From NCBI GenBank assembly GCA_015055655.1, contig SVHW01000002.1, positions 113,541-177,540 of the forward strand: a DNA stretch of 64,000 nt, given 5' to 3'. Below the pieces are notes generated by a model. That model had not been told where the DNA came from. It searched no databases and worked only from the letters and a program-made list of their open reading frames with translations. This DNA comes from Clostridiales bacterium. Its GTDB lineage: Bacteria > Bacillota > Clostridia > Christensenellales > Borkfalkiaceae. Positions 9,543-18,415 of this stretch are shown here, in pieces. A program made the position numbers and the translations under genes. Each line of letters begins with the position of its first letter. Position 1 is the stretch's first letter.

Positions 9543-9560
9543 TTTATAAAAGGGGAAGGT

Positions 9561-10469
9561 ATGGAAATTAAAAATTTGGTGATGATATCGAGATTTGATA
9601 AATTGCCTTTGCATATAACCGTGTACGAGCCGATTGGCGAAAAGAAGGGAATTTTGCAAATTTTACACGGTATGTGCGAATATAAAGAACGGTATTCGAC
9701 GTTTATGGAATATTTTTGCGACCGCGGTTTCGTCGTGATTTGCCACGACCAGCGCGGGCACGGCGACAGCGTAAAAGCGGCGGAAGATATCGGCTATTTT
9801 TACGATAATTCTACGAAAGCGATTGTGGGTGACGCGGTGCAAATTACGGCGTGGGCAAAGGCGGAATATCCCGATTTGCCGATAACGCTTTTTGGACACA
9901 GTATGGGCTCGATGGTGGCGCGTTGTTATCTTCAAGAACACGATACGCTTATCGATAAAGCGATTATATGCGGTTCGCCCAGCAAAAATCCGCTTGTCGG
10001 CGCGGCGATATGCTTAACCAAATGCATAGCTTGTTTGCGTGGAAAACGGCATAGAAGCAAGTTGCTTGCGCATTTATCCACGGGCAAAAGCGACGGTGCG
10101 TTCAAAGGGGAAGGAAAGGGCGCGTGGCTGAGCGCGAACCGCGAAAACATCCGTACGTTTTACGCAAACCCCAAACGCCAAGCGTTTACCTGTAACGGTT
10201 TTGAAAACTTATTCAAGCTGATGAAATACACTTACAAGAAAAAGAGGTATCAGGTAAAAAATCCCAATTTGCCTATTCATTTCGTTTCGGGCGGGGACGA
10301 CCCGTTGATTGGAAACGCGGTGAAATGGGTAAACGGCATAGAACTGTTGAGAAAAGTGGGATACGCGAACGTAACGGGGAAATTGTATCAAGGTATGCGT
10401 CACGAAATTTTCCACGAAGCGGAAAGAGAAACCGTACTTGCCGAATTGCTTGCGTTTATCGTTGCGTAA
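9561..10469 (+). CDS. Alpha/beta hydrolase, lysophospholipase/monoacylglycerol lipase-like
   Basis: A 302-residue serine hydrolase of the PldB/monoglyceride-lipase group. The oxyanion region reads LHGMCEYKERY, a HDQRGHGDS strand precedes the elbow, and the nucleophile elbow is GHSMG (Ser about 114). The acid is likely the Asp in GGDDPLIG and the base His lies in MRHEIFHE near the C-terminus. No signal peptide is present, so it is probably cytosolic or membrane-associated and cleaves acyl esters of lysolipids or monoglycerides. The exact substrate is not predictable. The start is supported by AAAAGGGGAAGGT before the ATG. It stands alone between a terminator and the DUF378 gene. Confidence 0.88.
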   Translation: MEIKNLVMISRFDKLPLHITVYEPIGEKKGILQILHGMCEYKERYSTFMEYFCDRGFVVICHDQRGHGDSVKAAEDIGYFYDNSTKAIVGDAVQITAWAKAEYPDLPITLFGHSMGSMVARCYLQEHDTLIDKAIICGSPSKNPLVGAAICLTKCIACLRGKRHRSKLLAHLSTGKSDGAFKGEGKGAWLSANRENIRTFYANPKRQAFTCNGFENLFKLMKYTYKKKRYQVKNPNLPIHFVSGGDDPLIGNAVKWVNGIELLRKVGYANVTGKLYQGMRHEIFHEAERETVLAELLAFIVA

Positions 10470-10523
10470 AAACGGTGTATAAACTTTGCAAAGCGTGGCA
10501 TACTGTCCTTAGGAGGAAAGAGT

Positions 10524-10751
10524 ATGCTGATTGCTAACATTATTGCTTATATTTTGGTAATCGTAGGCGCGATAAACTGGGGTTTGTTCGGGTTGTTCGA
10601 TTTTAACCTTGTATCGACGGTATTTGCCGGTGCGAGAACGGTTGGCTCGATTATCACCTATTCGATTATTGCGCTTGCTGCGCTTTGGCTCATCCTTTCG
10701 CCGATTATCACCAACGGCGTTTTGTGGTTGAGAAACAGAAAAGCGGACTAA
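10524..10751 (+). CDS. DUF378 family small membrane protein (YuzA-like)
   Basis: A 75-residue protein with two hydrophobic helices (about 3-27 and 38-66). The sequence IVGAINWGLFGLFDFNLV near the N-terminus is the hallmark of DUF378, a family of small inner-membrane proteins of unknown function. An AGGAGGAAAGAGT ribosome site supports the start. It is followed by a strong terminator. Confidence 0.88.
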   Translation: MLIANIIAYILVIVGAINWGLFGLFDFNLVSTVFAGARTVGSIITYSIIALAALWLILSPIITNGVLWLRNRKAD

Positions 10752-10764
10752 ACGTATCAACAAG

Positions 10765-10803
10765 AAAACGGATTTCTCTAAAAGTGGGAAATCCGTTTTT
10801 TTG
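10765..10803 (+). terminator. Intrinsic terminator after DUF378 gene
   Basis: The stem AACGGATTTC / GGAAATCCGTT is followed by seven T residues, with A residues on the other side. Confidence 0.92.
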
Positions 10804-10812
10804 TATAATATA

Positions 10813-10841
10813 TTGACATTTTCTCGCGCGTATAGTATAAT
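10813..10841 (+). promoter_or_regulatory. Consensus sigma-A promoter of lemA-DUF2207 operon
   Basis: Perfect TTGACA (10813-10818), 17-nt spacer and TATAAT (10836-10841), about 43 nt before the lemA start codon. Confidence 0.93.
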
Positions 10842-10884
10842 ATAGATATATTAAGAAAGGAAAGCCTTTCAAAAGGAGAGAAAG

Positions 10885-11490
10885 ATGATGGATAATTTAT
10901 TGCTTTCTGGCGGCGCAATAGCAGGCATTATTGTCGGCAGCGTAGTGTTTTTGCTGGCAATTATTTTTGTTTGCTGGTGGATAAAGACGCGTAATGCGTT
11001 CGTACGGTTGAAAAATCGGGTGGAAGAAGCTTGGGCGACGATTGACGTATTTTTGAAAAAGAGATACGATTTAATTCCCAACCTCGTAGAAACGGTGAAA
11101 GGGTACGCCAAGCACGAAAGCGAAACGTTACAAAACGTAGTGGCGGCGCGCAATATGGCGATGAGCGCAAAGACGATAGAAGAAAAGGCGGCGGCGGAAA
11201 ACGGCTTAACGGGCTCGCTTCGTACGTTCTTCTCGGCGGTGGCGGAAAGCTATCCGCAGTTGCACGCAAACACCAATTTCTTGGATTTGCAAAATCAGTT
11301 GAGAAATATTGAAAGCGAATTGGAATCTTCCCGTCGTTATTACAACGGCGTAGTGAAGTCGTTCAATACGAAGTTGGAATTGTTCCCTGCGAATATCGTA
11401 GGCAAACGTATGGGCGAAGAATATACCAAACGTCCTTATTTCGAGCTGGACAGCGCGGAAGAAAGACAGAATATCAAAGTGCAGTTTTAA
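10885..11490 (+). CDS. lemA: LemA family membrane protein
   Basis: A 201-residue LemA-family protein. One membrane helix lies near the N-terminus (about 9-32, GAIAGIIVGSVVFLLAIIFV). A helical bundle follows, with the family signature RVEEAWATIDVFLKKRYDLIPNLVETVKGYAKHE. LemA proteins are membrane-anchored with a mostly alpha-helical extracytoplasmic domain; the role is unknown, though they are often paired with DUF2207 or peptidase genes. Here it is 5 bp upstream of a DUF2207 gene behind a consensus promoter. The start follows AAAAGGAGAGAAAG. Two adjacent ATG codons are possible; the first is used. Confidence 0.93.
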   Translation: MMDNLLLSGGAIAGIIVGSVVFLLAIIFVCWWIKTRNAFVRLKNRVEEAWATIDVFLKKRYDLIPNLVETVKGYAKHESETLQNVVAARNMAMSAKTIEEKAAAENGLTGSLRTFFSAVAESYPQLHANTNFLDLQNQLRNIESELESSRRYYNGVVKSFNTKLELFPANIVGKRMGEEYTKRPYFELDSAEERQNIKVQF

Positions 11491-11495
11491 GGAAT

Positions 11496-13418
11496 ATGAA
11501 AACGATACGATATAATAAAGGGATGCGTGGCAAGATAATCGCCACGCTTCTCGTTCTATGTATGCTATTCTTTTTGGCAACGCCGTTGCTATTTACAAAC
11601 GGGGCTACGTTTGTTGCGAGGGCGGCGGCGGACGACGTGATGACGATTCAACGTTACGACGTCGATATGTCGGTGCAAACGGACAGGAAGGTGGTTGTCA
11701 AAGAAACGATTGTCATGACGGCGAATAAGACGGGCAGACGTTTTACACGCGCGTTACCCTTGGAGGGCGCAAGGTATTTCGATGTATCTGCAACGTGCGT
11801 AGGTGAAAACGCGTCGTATTACGTGGAGGACGAAGACGAGTATTTAAATCTCGTTTGCGAGTTATATACGCCCTCTGGCACGACGCGCACGTATGAACTT
11901 GCCTATACGATGGAACAACCGCGCGGTGATATTGATAACGGTATGCAAATCGACGTAGTGGGGTTCGGTTGGAGCGTGCCGTTGCATAACGTTTCGGTGA
12001 CGATGCATTTCCCCGATAGGGCAACGATAGAAAAAGCGTGGATTTCCCGCTACGGGGAAAAAGGCCCGTCGCAAGAATTTTCTTTGCAGCAGTTATCCGC
12101 CGACGGTAAAACGCTTGTTTTGAAAGCGGATAAATTGAATACGTATTACAACGTATACGACGAAAAGGTGGCGGAAGGTGTGTACGTGAAATTCACGTTT
12201 GCCGACGGCGTTTTGCAAAGTTATTTTTCTACGCAGGTCTTTCCTGACGGGGCGTGGAAGATACTGGTGTTTGGCGGTATATGCGTGATAATTGCGTTCG
12301 TCATCGGCGTCGTTTTGCGTAAGAAACGGGAGATTATCACGACGGTGAATATTGCCGCGCCTGACGATATGGACCCGATGAAAATGGGCAAGTGGCTCGA
12401 CGGGAACGTGGACAGCGAAGACGTCACCTCGATGATTTATTATTTTGCGCATAAGGGCTATTTAACCATCGATTTTGGTGACGAAAACAATCCGTTTTTC
12501 ACGAAGATAGTGGATAGTTTGCCTGATGACGCGCCTGCGTACGAAAAGACGTTATTCGACGGGTTATTCAAAAGTGGGAAATCGGTGTACGTGTCCGATT
12601 TACAAGAAAAGTTCTACCAATCGGTTGATAAGGCGAAGAAACAGCTGGCAACGCCGAAGATGTACGATGGAAAATCGGTGTTTGCGTTTGTGTTTGGCGG
12701 TATACTGGCGTTGTTATTTGCCCTGCTGATGCCGTTTTGGCTGGGCAGGGAACGGATAGGCGGCGGATACATCTATCTTGCAGGCGTGGCGTTTATCGCG
12801 CCGATAGTGGGCGTCTGGGCGATTGCCACGATACGTGAAAATTACCGCTATAAATGGAAAAAGGGAAAACAAGCAGCAATGCTTGCGTTGCAAATAGCGA
12901 TTATGTTGCTCGGTTGCGTACTCTTCGTCTTTGCCTTCGCGTCACATATATTAACGCGTTGGGAAAAGCTGTATATTAGCGCCTCGGTGGCGTTGACGAC
13001 GTTTGCAACGACGAGGGCGCTGTCACGCACGAAGGAGTATACGGATACGTTAGGGCAAATTCTTGGGTTTAAGGATTTTATCGTCGTAACGGAAGAAGAA
13101 AAAATCAAATTTATGCTGGAAGAAAATCCGCAACTTTATTATAAAGTGTTGCCGTACGCGCAAGTATTGGGCGTCACGGACGAGTGGGAAAAGAAGTTCA
13201 AAAATATTCTTATCGAACCGCCTACGTGGGCGTACGGTTTGCAATTCGACGTCTTTGATTTCCTGATTCTCAACGCTTGTTTACGGCGCGGTATGATAAC
13301 GGCGATGATGCGTCCACGCGCAAAAGGCGGCTCGTTTATCGGTAGAAGCGGCGGCGGTGGCGGTTTCGGCGGGTTTGGAGGCGGCGGCTTCGGCGGCGGT
13401 GGTGGCAGTTGGAGCTAA
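11496..13418 (+). CDS. DUF2207 domain membrane protein with Gly-rich tail
   Basis: A 640-residue membrane protein. It has an N-terminal signal or anchor helix (about 12-40), then a DUF2207 beta-sandwich (about 45-240, beginning MTIQRYDVDMSVQTDRKVVVKETI). A membrane helix follows near 250-270, then a cytoplasmic region, a pair of helices around 385-430 and another pair around 460-500. The C-terminus is an almost pure Gly/Ser/Phe tail (SGGGGGFGGFGGGGF...), the usual ending for this family. DUF2207 proteins are predicted membrane proteins of unknown function found with LemA. The 5-bp gap to lemA indicates translational coupling. Confidence 0.9.
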   Translation: MKTIRYNKGMRGKIIATLLVLCMLFFLATPLLFTNGATFVARAAADDVMTIQRYDVDMSVQTDRKVVVKETIVMTANKTGRRFTRALPLEGARYFDVSATCVGENASYYVEDEDEYLNLVCELYTPSGTTRTYELAYTMEQPRGDIDNGMQIDVVGFGWSVPLHNVSVTMHFPDRATIEKAWISRYGEKGPSQEFSLQQLSADGKTLVLKADKLNTYYNVYDEKVAEGVYVKFTFADGVLQSYFSTQVFPDGAWKILVFGGICVIIAFVIGVVLRKKREIITTVNIAAPDDMDPMKMGKWLDGNVDSEDVTSMIYYFAHKGYLTIDFGDENNPFFTKIVDSLPDDAPAYEKTLFDGLFKSGKSVYVSDLQEKFYQSVDKAKKQLATPKMYDGKSVFAFVFGGILALLFALLMPFWLGRERIGGGYIYLAGVAFIAPIVGVWAIATIRENYRYKWKKGKQAAMLALQIAIMLLGCVLFVFAFASHILTRWEKLYISASVALTTFATTRALSRTKEYTDTLGQILGFKDFIVVTEEEKIKFMLEENPQLYYKVLPYAQVLGVTDEWEKKFKNILIEPPTWAYGLQFDVFDFLILNACLRRGMITAMMRPRAKGGSFIGRSGGGGGFGGFGGGGFGGGGGSWS

Positions 13419-13436
13419 CTAAAAAGGAAAAGAAAA

Positions 13437-13463
13437 AGCCCTCGGCGGAGAACGCCGAGGGCT
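13437..13463. terminator. Terminator hairpin after DUF2207 gene
   Basis: AGCCCTCGGCG / CGCCGAGGGCT stem, 11 bp. The T-run is short on the plus strand but good on the minus strand (TTTTTCTTTT), so it may work mainly as a barrier or in both directions. Confidence 0.75.
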
Positions 13464-13585
13464 TTACGCATATCAATCGTTTTTTTGTTTTGGTGGACGT
13501 ATTGCCGTGGGAAAGGGCGTCAGCGCCCTGCAAAACGTACGGAGAATAAAACCGAGTAAAAATCCTTTGTTGGATACTTTCCGTG

Positions 13586-13616
13586 AAAAAATCCCCTCGC
13601 AGAGTTGCGAGGGGAT
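13586..13616 (-). terminator. Terminator of the DUF1508 gene
   Basis: ATCCCCTCGCA / TGCGAGGGGAT stem; read on the minus strand it ends in six T residues. It lies just past the stop codon at 13632. The 120 bp between this and the previous hairpin hold no gene. Confidence 0.9.
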
Positions 13617-13631
13617 TTGTCGTTAAAAGAA

Positions 13632-15167
13632 TTAGTCTTTTACTTGGTCGGACTCGGTGAGTACGGGGGAGGTTTCTGCGAAACGTTTTACCGAATCTAC
13701 TGCGCTTTGGCAACGAACTTTAGATTTGTAATGTTCGCCAAGGCAAAGGAGCTGACCGTTACCGTTGAGGATTTTGTAGATGTAATCGCCTTTTTTGGTA
13801 AGGGTGATACGGAAATTGTCTTTCGCGATATTTTGCTTATGCGTTTGAATACCGTTTACCGCGCCTGCATACGTCGTATATTCTTCGGAAGAGAGAAGTT
13901 TTTCGCCGTTGTTTGCGAACAATTCAAAGAAGAATACTTTATCGCCGTCGCTATCTTCACGGTTGCTGATAATCCACTTGCCGTTTACGCCTTCCGCAGG
14001 GGGAGCGATATACGTGTCCGTATCTACGGGAACTTTCAAGAAGAAGTCTTGTACGTTTTCGTCCAAAACAGCCGTTCTTGCAAAGCGTTTAATCGATTTG
14101 ATAGCGCTTTCGCAACGCGCTTTGTTTGCATAGTTTTCACCCGTGCAAAGAAGTTGACCGCTGCCGCTTAACAGTTTTACGATATAATCGCCTTTCTTGG
14201 AAAGGGTAATCTTGAAATTGCCTTTAAGGATATTTTGTTTGTGCGTTTCAATACCGCGCGTTGCGCCTTGGTAGGAAGTATATTCTTCGGAAGAGAGCAA
14301 CTTTTCGCCGTTAGAAGCGTGCAATTCGAAGAAGTACATATCGTCTTCGGTGTTTTCTTCCGTAAGGATATGATAGATAATCCATTTACCTGCGTATCTT
14401 GCCAACGTATCGGTGTCCGCGTCGTCCGTCAAAATCGGCTTTTCTTCTACCTTTTCAACCGCTTTGGTTTCCTTCTTGGCAGGCGCTTTTTTAGCGGGCG
14501 CTTTCTTTTCTACGGGTTTTTCCGCTGCCTTTTCTTCCTTCTTAGCAGGGGCTTTCTTGGCAGGCGCTTTCTTTTCTACGGGTTTTTCCGCTGCCTTTTC
14601 TTCCTTCTTAGCAGGGGCTTTCTTGGCAGGCGCTTTCTTTTCTGCAGGTTTTTCCGCTGCCTTTTCTTCCTTCTTAGCAGGGGCTTTCTTGGCAGGCGCT
14701 TTCTTTTCTGCAGGCTTTTCTTCCTTCTTTTCTTCCTTCTTAGCAGGGGCTTTCTTCTTCGCGGGAGCTTTCTTTTCTACGGGTTTTTCTTCCTTCTTTT
14801 CTTCCGCGGGGGCTTCCGTTACCGCCACTTCTTCTTTGGCGGGTTCTTCTACTTTCGCTTCTTCCGCTTTCGCTTGCTCTGCGGCTTGTTTCTGTTCGTC
14901 CAATTTGCCGAAAACTTCTTTTCTGATTTCAGCTTGGCGTGCGGATTCTTCTTTTTCTTTTTGTTTTCTAATCACCGCATTTTGTTGTTTTTCTTCTTCC
15001 AACATACGCAAATTTTCGTCGATTTGTTTTTGTTCGCGCGTGTTGTCAGGGTCTTTCTTACGCAATACCTTTAACAAGGTAGAAACGCCAATAGCGACGG
15101 CGATTACGCCAACGATACCAATAGCGAAAAACCAAATCGGCGCTAAGTTTAAGTTTGCAAGATACAT
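13632..15167 (-). CDS. Membrane-anchored protein with K/A/P repeat stalk and two DUF1508 domains
   Basis: A 511-residue protein; the start at 15167 is preceded by AAAGGAGAATGCGTT, whereas the track start at 15344 lies before the promoter. One membrane helix is near the N-terminus (about 8-30). A charged coiled-coil stretch follows (about 40-110), then a low-complexity stalk of Lys/Ala/Pro repeats (units like KKAPAKKAPAKKEEKAAEKP, about 145-270). Two DUF1508 (YegP-type) domains complete it, each with ELxxxNGEKLLSSEEYT and a THKQNI stretch. DUF1508 domains are small duplicated beta-alpha folds of unknown function. The stalk resembles the basic tails of nucleoid or cell-wall-binding proteins. 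No partner gene is evident. Confidence 0.85.
   Translation of the reverse strand: MYLANLNLAPIWFFAIGIVGVIAVAIGVSTLLKVLRKKDPDNTREQKQIDENLRMLEEEKQQNAVIRKQKEKEESARQAEIRKEVFGKLDEQKQAAEQAKAEEAKVEEPAKEEVAVTEAPAEEKKEEKPVEKKAPAKKKAPAKKEEKKEEKPAEKKAPAKKAPAKKEEKAAEKPAEKKAPAKKAPAKKEEKAAEKPVEKKAPAKKAPAKKEEKAAEKPVEKKAPAKKAPAKKETKAVEKVEEKPILTDDADTDTLARYAGKWIIYHILTEENTEDDMYFFELHASNGEKLLSSEEYTSYQGATRGIETHKQNILKGNFKITLSKKGDYIVKLLSGSGQLLCTGENYANKARCESAIKSIKRFARTAVLDENVQDFFLKVPVDTDTYIAPPAEGVNGKWIISNREDSDGDKVFFFELFANNGEKLLSSEEYTTYAGAVNGIQTHKQNIAKDNFRITLTKKGDYIYKILNGNGQLLCLGEHYKSKVRCQSAVDSVKRFAETSPVLTESDQVKD
14470..14745 (-). repeat. In-frame 66-bp tandem repeats encoding K/A/P stalk
   Basis: Units beginning TTAGCAGGGGCTTTCTTGG recur at 14542, 14608 and 14674, exactly 66 bp (22 codons) apart, with degenerate copies on both sides. 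Each unit encodes an Ala-Pro-Ala-Lys-Lys and Glu-Lys-rich segment. Confidence 0.9.
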
Positions 15168-15261
15168 AACGCATTCTCCTTTTGTGTTTTGACGGGTTCT
15201 TACACGTCTATCGTATGATAACGACGCGCAGAAAAATGCCAAATAATATTCTATTATAAAT

Positions 15262-15290
15262 ATTGTAATATAAAAATTAAAAAAAGTCAA
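15262..15290 (-). promoter_or_regulatory. Promoter of the DUF1508 gene
   Basis: On the minus strand, TTGACT (15290-15285), 17 nt, then TACAAT (15267-15262). It lies about 95 bp upstream of the ATG, which has its own ribosome site. Confidence 0.8.
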
Positions 15291-15329
15291 TACGTGCGCG
15301 CTCTTTTTTTGGTTATTTTTTTGAAAATA

Positions 15330-15358
15330 TTGACTTTTTTTCACAAATAGTTTACAAT
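15330..15358 (+). promoter_or_regulatory. Promoter directly abutting the flavoprotein start codon
   Basis: TTGACT (15330-15335), 17-nt spacer, TACAAT (15353-15358). The ATG at 15365 is only 6 nt after the -10 box, so transcription should begin at or next to the start codon, giving a leaderless mRNA. Confidence 0.75.
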
Positions 15359-15364
15359 AATGAT

Positions 15365-16603
15365 ATGGCTATAAATCATATGACGAAAATTAAAACGGCA
15401 ATTATCGGTGGTGGCGCGGCAGGCTTGTTTTTAGCAAATGCGTTGTCGAAAAACGACGAAAAAGTCGCTTTGTTCGAACGGAGCGAAAGGGTGGGGAGAA
15501 AATTATCCGCCACGGGCAACGGACAGGGGAACGTCACCAACGCTGCGGTGGGAAATACTCCGTATTTCTCCGCTTCCAAACGCGGCAAGTCGTTGGCGGA
15601 ACGGTTGACGAGTCGCTTTGACGCGCACTCCTTATGCGATTTTTTCAACGCTTTGGGGGTGTTGATTTTTTTTGACGAGCGCGGTAGAGGTTATCCCACG
15701 TCAAGACAGGCGACTGCGCTGACGGACGCGTTGCGTTTTTCCGCGCTGGAAAACGGCGTAAGTTTCTACGTGGATACCGCCATTGTCGATTTGCAAAAAA
15801 CGCCGTCGGGCTTTGTATTGACTTCGGCAAAAGGGGAGCTTTTTCAAGCGGAAACGGTGGCGCTTTGCACGGGGGGAAAAGCGGCGAAAAATTTTGGGAC
15901 GGACGGCTCGGCATACGCTTTGGCGACGGGATTAGGGCATACCTTAACGGCGTTGCGTCCTTCGCTGGTGCAAATAAAAACGGACGTTTCTCAAACGCGC
16001 ACGTTAAAAGGCATACGCGTTTTTGACGTAGGCGTTACGGCGGTGTGGACGGAAAACGGCATAGAGAAAAAGCATACGGTACAAGGGGATATAATCTTTA
16101 CCGATTACGGCGTTTCCGGAGATGCGGTGTTCCGCTTGTCGGCGTTTATTGCCGATAAAACGCAAGCAAAGCTTATCGTGGATTTTTTGCCCGACGTAAC
16201 GGAAGAAACGATTGTACGGTTGTTGGAAAATAAAAGGGCGGCGTTGCCAAAACAGGAAGATGGCGAAAGGCTGTGCGGCATCGTGAATAATCAAGTGGGC
16301 AGGGCGATTATGAAAACGTTGCCTTGCGCCGACGACGAAACGGTGGCAAAACGGGTAAAATCGTTCGTTTTAACGGTGACAGGCTCGTTAGGGTTTGATT
16401 ACGCGCAGGTAACCAAAGGCGGCGTGGCGATGGACGAGGTGGACGACGGGTTGCAAAGCCGTAAGGTGCAAGATTTGTATTTTGCAGGCGAAATTTTGGA
16501 CGTCGATGGCGAGTGCGGCGGGTTTAATCTGCAATGGGCGTACGCTTCTGCGCGCACGGTTGCGGCGGCGATTGCCGAGAAAAATAAAAAAAGGCAGGGG
16601 TAA
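15365..16603 (+). CDS. HI0933/BaiN-like FAD-dependent oxidoreductase
   Basis: A 412-residue flavoprotein of the HI0933 family. The FAD-binding Rossmann motif GGGAAGLFLANAL is at about 15-27, with a family signature VGRKLSATGNGQGN soon after and the C-terminal closing motif GEILDVDGECGGFNLQWAYASA. Members are NAD(P)/FAD-dependent oxidoreductases; some reduce bile-acid intermediates (BaiN), but most have no known substrate. A second in-frame ATG lies at 15380; neither has a clear Shine-Dalgarno sequence, and the promoter sits immediately upstream. Only 2 bp separate it from the next flavoprotein gene, so they form an operon. Confidence 0.9.
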   Translation: MAINHMTKIKTAIIGGGAAGLFLANALSKNDEKVALFERSERVGRKLSATGNGQGNVTNAAVGNTPYFSASKRGKSLAERLTSRFDAHSLCDFFNALGVLIFFDERGRGYPTSRQATALTDALRFSALENGVSFYVDTAIVDLQKTPSGFVLTSAKGELFQAETVALCTGGKAAKNFGTDGSAYALATGLGHTLTALRPSLVQIKTDVSQTRTLKGIRVFDVGVTAVWTENGIEKKHTVQGDIIFTDYGVSGDAVFRLSAFIADKTQAKLIVDFLPDVTEETIVRLLENKRAALPKQEDGERLCGIVNNQVGRAIMKTLPCADDETVAKRVKSFVLTVTGSLGFDYAQVTKGGVAMDEVDDGLQSRKVQDLYFAGEILDVDGECGGFNLQWAYASARTVAAAIAEKNKKRQG

Positions 16604-16605
16604 GT

Positions 16606-18159
16606 ATGCGTTTAATCACGTTATCTAACGTAACTTTGCCCGTCAATAAAGCGGAAAGCGAGCTGATAAAGATAGCGGCGAAAAAATTGGGGAAACAACC
16701 GTCGTATTTTGCGATTAAGAAAAAGTCGTTAGACGCGCGCGATAAGCGGAATATACGTTTCGTTTACACTATCGAGTTTTCCAGCGAGCCAAAGCCGCAA
16801 GAAAAACGGGAAATCGAGCGTTTGCCCAAAGGTAGGTTGCCGGAAAAGCCCGTATTGGTAGTGGGCAGCGGTCCTGCAGGGTTATTTTGCGCAATTCGGT
16901 TGATAGAAAGAGGTATTTTGCCGTTGGTTATCGAACGTGGCGGCAACGTGGAAGAAAGGGAAAAGGCAACGCGTTTGTTTTTTTCGCAAAGGACGTTGGA
17001 CGAAAATACCAATATTCAATTTGGCGAAGGGGGCGCGGGTACGTTTTCGGACGGTAAATTGAATACGCAAACGCATAGCGCGTGGAATAAGGAAGTATTG
17101 GAAACGTTTGTGCGTTTTGGCGCGCCGAAGGAGATTTTATATCTTAACAAGCCGCATATCGGCAGCGATAAATTAAAAACCGTCGTCAAAAATATGCGCG
17201 AATATATCCTTGCCAAGGGCGGTGAAGTTCGTTTTCACACGCGCTTAGAAGATATATCGGTAAAAGAAGGGCGTTTGGTAGGGGCGACGCTGTACGATTT
17301 AACGGAGAAAAAGGAAGAAAAGTTGGACGTGTCTGCGTTGATTTTAGCGATTGGACACAGCGCGAGAGATACCTTTGAGAAATTGCTTTCCCGTGGTGTA
17401 ACGATGCGCGCCAAGGATTTTGCCGTAGGGGTGCGTATCGAGCATTTGCAAGCGGAGATAGGGAAAACGCAATACGGGGAAGCGTATTCGTTGTTGCCTG
17501 CCGCTGATTATAAGCTTGTTTCGCACGTCAATCAGCGTTCTGCGTTTACGTTTTGTATGTGTCCAGGCGGCTTCGTAATGCCTGCGGCCAGCGAAGCGGG
17601 CGGCGTGGTGACGAACGGTATGAGCAATTACGCGCGCGACGGGAAAAATGCCAACAGCGCCCTCATCGCGCAAGTGACGCGCGCGGATTTTGGCGACGAA
17701 CGTCCTTTGGCTGGGATAGAATTTCAAAGGCAAATCGAGCGCGCCGCTTATCACGTCGGCGGAAGGAATTACGCCGCGCCCGTGCAACGCGTGGGAGATT
17801 TTTTAGAAGATAAAGAGAGCGATTTTTTCGGTGCGGTAGCCCCCACCTACGCGGCAGGCACGGCCTTTGCCGATTTGCGCGCGGTGTTGCCAAGCTTCGT
17901 TGCGGATACTTTAAAACAGGCGATTAAGGATATGGATAAACGCTTGAAGGGATTTGCTTGCCCAGACGCGTTGTTGACGGCGGCGGAAACACGGACGAGT
18001 TCTCCCGTGCGGATTGAGCGAACGGAAACGTTGCAATCGGTGTCTATGCAGGCGTTGTTTCCGTGCGGCGAAGGCGCGGGATACGCCGGCGGCATCACCT
18101 CGTCCGCGGCAGACGGTTTGCGTGTTGCCGACGCGGTTTACGCCTATTTCTTGCAATAA
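16606..18159 (+). CDS. FAD-dependent dehydrogenase (COG2509 type)
   Basis: A 517-residue flavoprotein. A small N-terminal domain (1-80; VNKAESELIKIAAKKLG) precedes the FAD Rossmann motif VLVVGSGPAGLFCAIRL (about 84-100). FGEGGAGTFSDGKLNT and the C-terminal EGAGYAGGITSSAADGLRVAD are diagnostic of the uncharacterised FAD-dependent dehydrogenase group COG2509. The substrate is unknown. It begins 2 bp after the upstream HI0933-type gene and its start follows AGGGGTAAGT. Downstream are 256 bp without a gene, containing two related strong hairpins. Confidence 0.88.
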   Translation: MRLITLSNVTLPVNKAESELIKIAAKKLGKQPSYFAIKKKSLDARDKRNIRFVYTIEFSSEPKPQEKREIERLPKGRLPEKPVLVVGSGPAGLFCAIRLIERGILPLVIERGGNVEEREKATRLFFSQRTLDENTNIQFGEGGAGTFSDGKLNTQTHSAWNKEVLETFVRFGAPKEILYLNKPHIGSDKLKTVVKNMREYILAKGGEVRFHTRLEDISVKEGRLVGATLYDLTEKKEEKLDVSALILAIGHSARDTFEKLLSRGVTMRAKDFAVGVRIEHLQAEIGKTQYGEAYSLLPAADYKLVSHVNQRSAFTFCMCPGGFVMPAASEAGGVVTNGMSNYARDGKNANSALIAQVTRADFGDERPLAGIEFQRQIERAAYHVGGRNYAAPVQRVGDFLEDKESDFFGAVAPTYAAGTAFADLRAVLPSFVADTLKQAIKDMDKRLKGFACPDALLTAAETRTSSPVRIERTETLQSVSMQALFPCGEGAGYAGGITSSAADGLRVADAVYAYFLQ

Positions 18160-18291
18160 AAACATTTCTATTTTCATTGTCCTATCACAAACTTTTCATA
18201 CCTGTTTCACAAACGGGGTTTACAATAATAAAAACGATAATAAGAAAATAACAAACGACTATACAAAAACTTTTTTCATATTCTCTCACTA

Positions 18292-18327
18292 TGGTACGCG
18301 GCTTGTGATTTTACAAGCCGCGTATCA
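18292..18327. terminator. Long GC-rich hairpin after the flavoprotein operon
   Basis: TACGCGGCTTGT / ACAAGCCGCGTA form a 12-bp stem with a 6-nt loop, extended by ATG/CAT. There is no T-run, so it could be a processed or stabilising hairpin rather than a classic terminator. Confidence 0.6.
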
Positions 18328-18365
18328 TATCGTAAACGGTGAATAAAATCGAGGAAAAAGCGTAG

Positions 18366-18402
18366 AAAAAACCGCGGCTTACTTGCTTGTAAGCCGCGGT
18401 TT
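18366..18402 (-). terminator. Terminator of the PepV-like dipeptidase gene
   Basis: AACCGCGGCTTAC / GTAAGCCGCGGTT stem; on the minus strand it is followed by a T-run (TTTTTT). The stem core CGCGGCTT is shared with the neighbouring hairpin at 18292. Confidence 0.9.
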
Positions 18403-18415
18403 GCGTGTGAGATAA

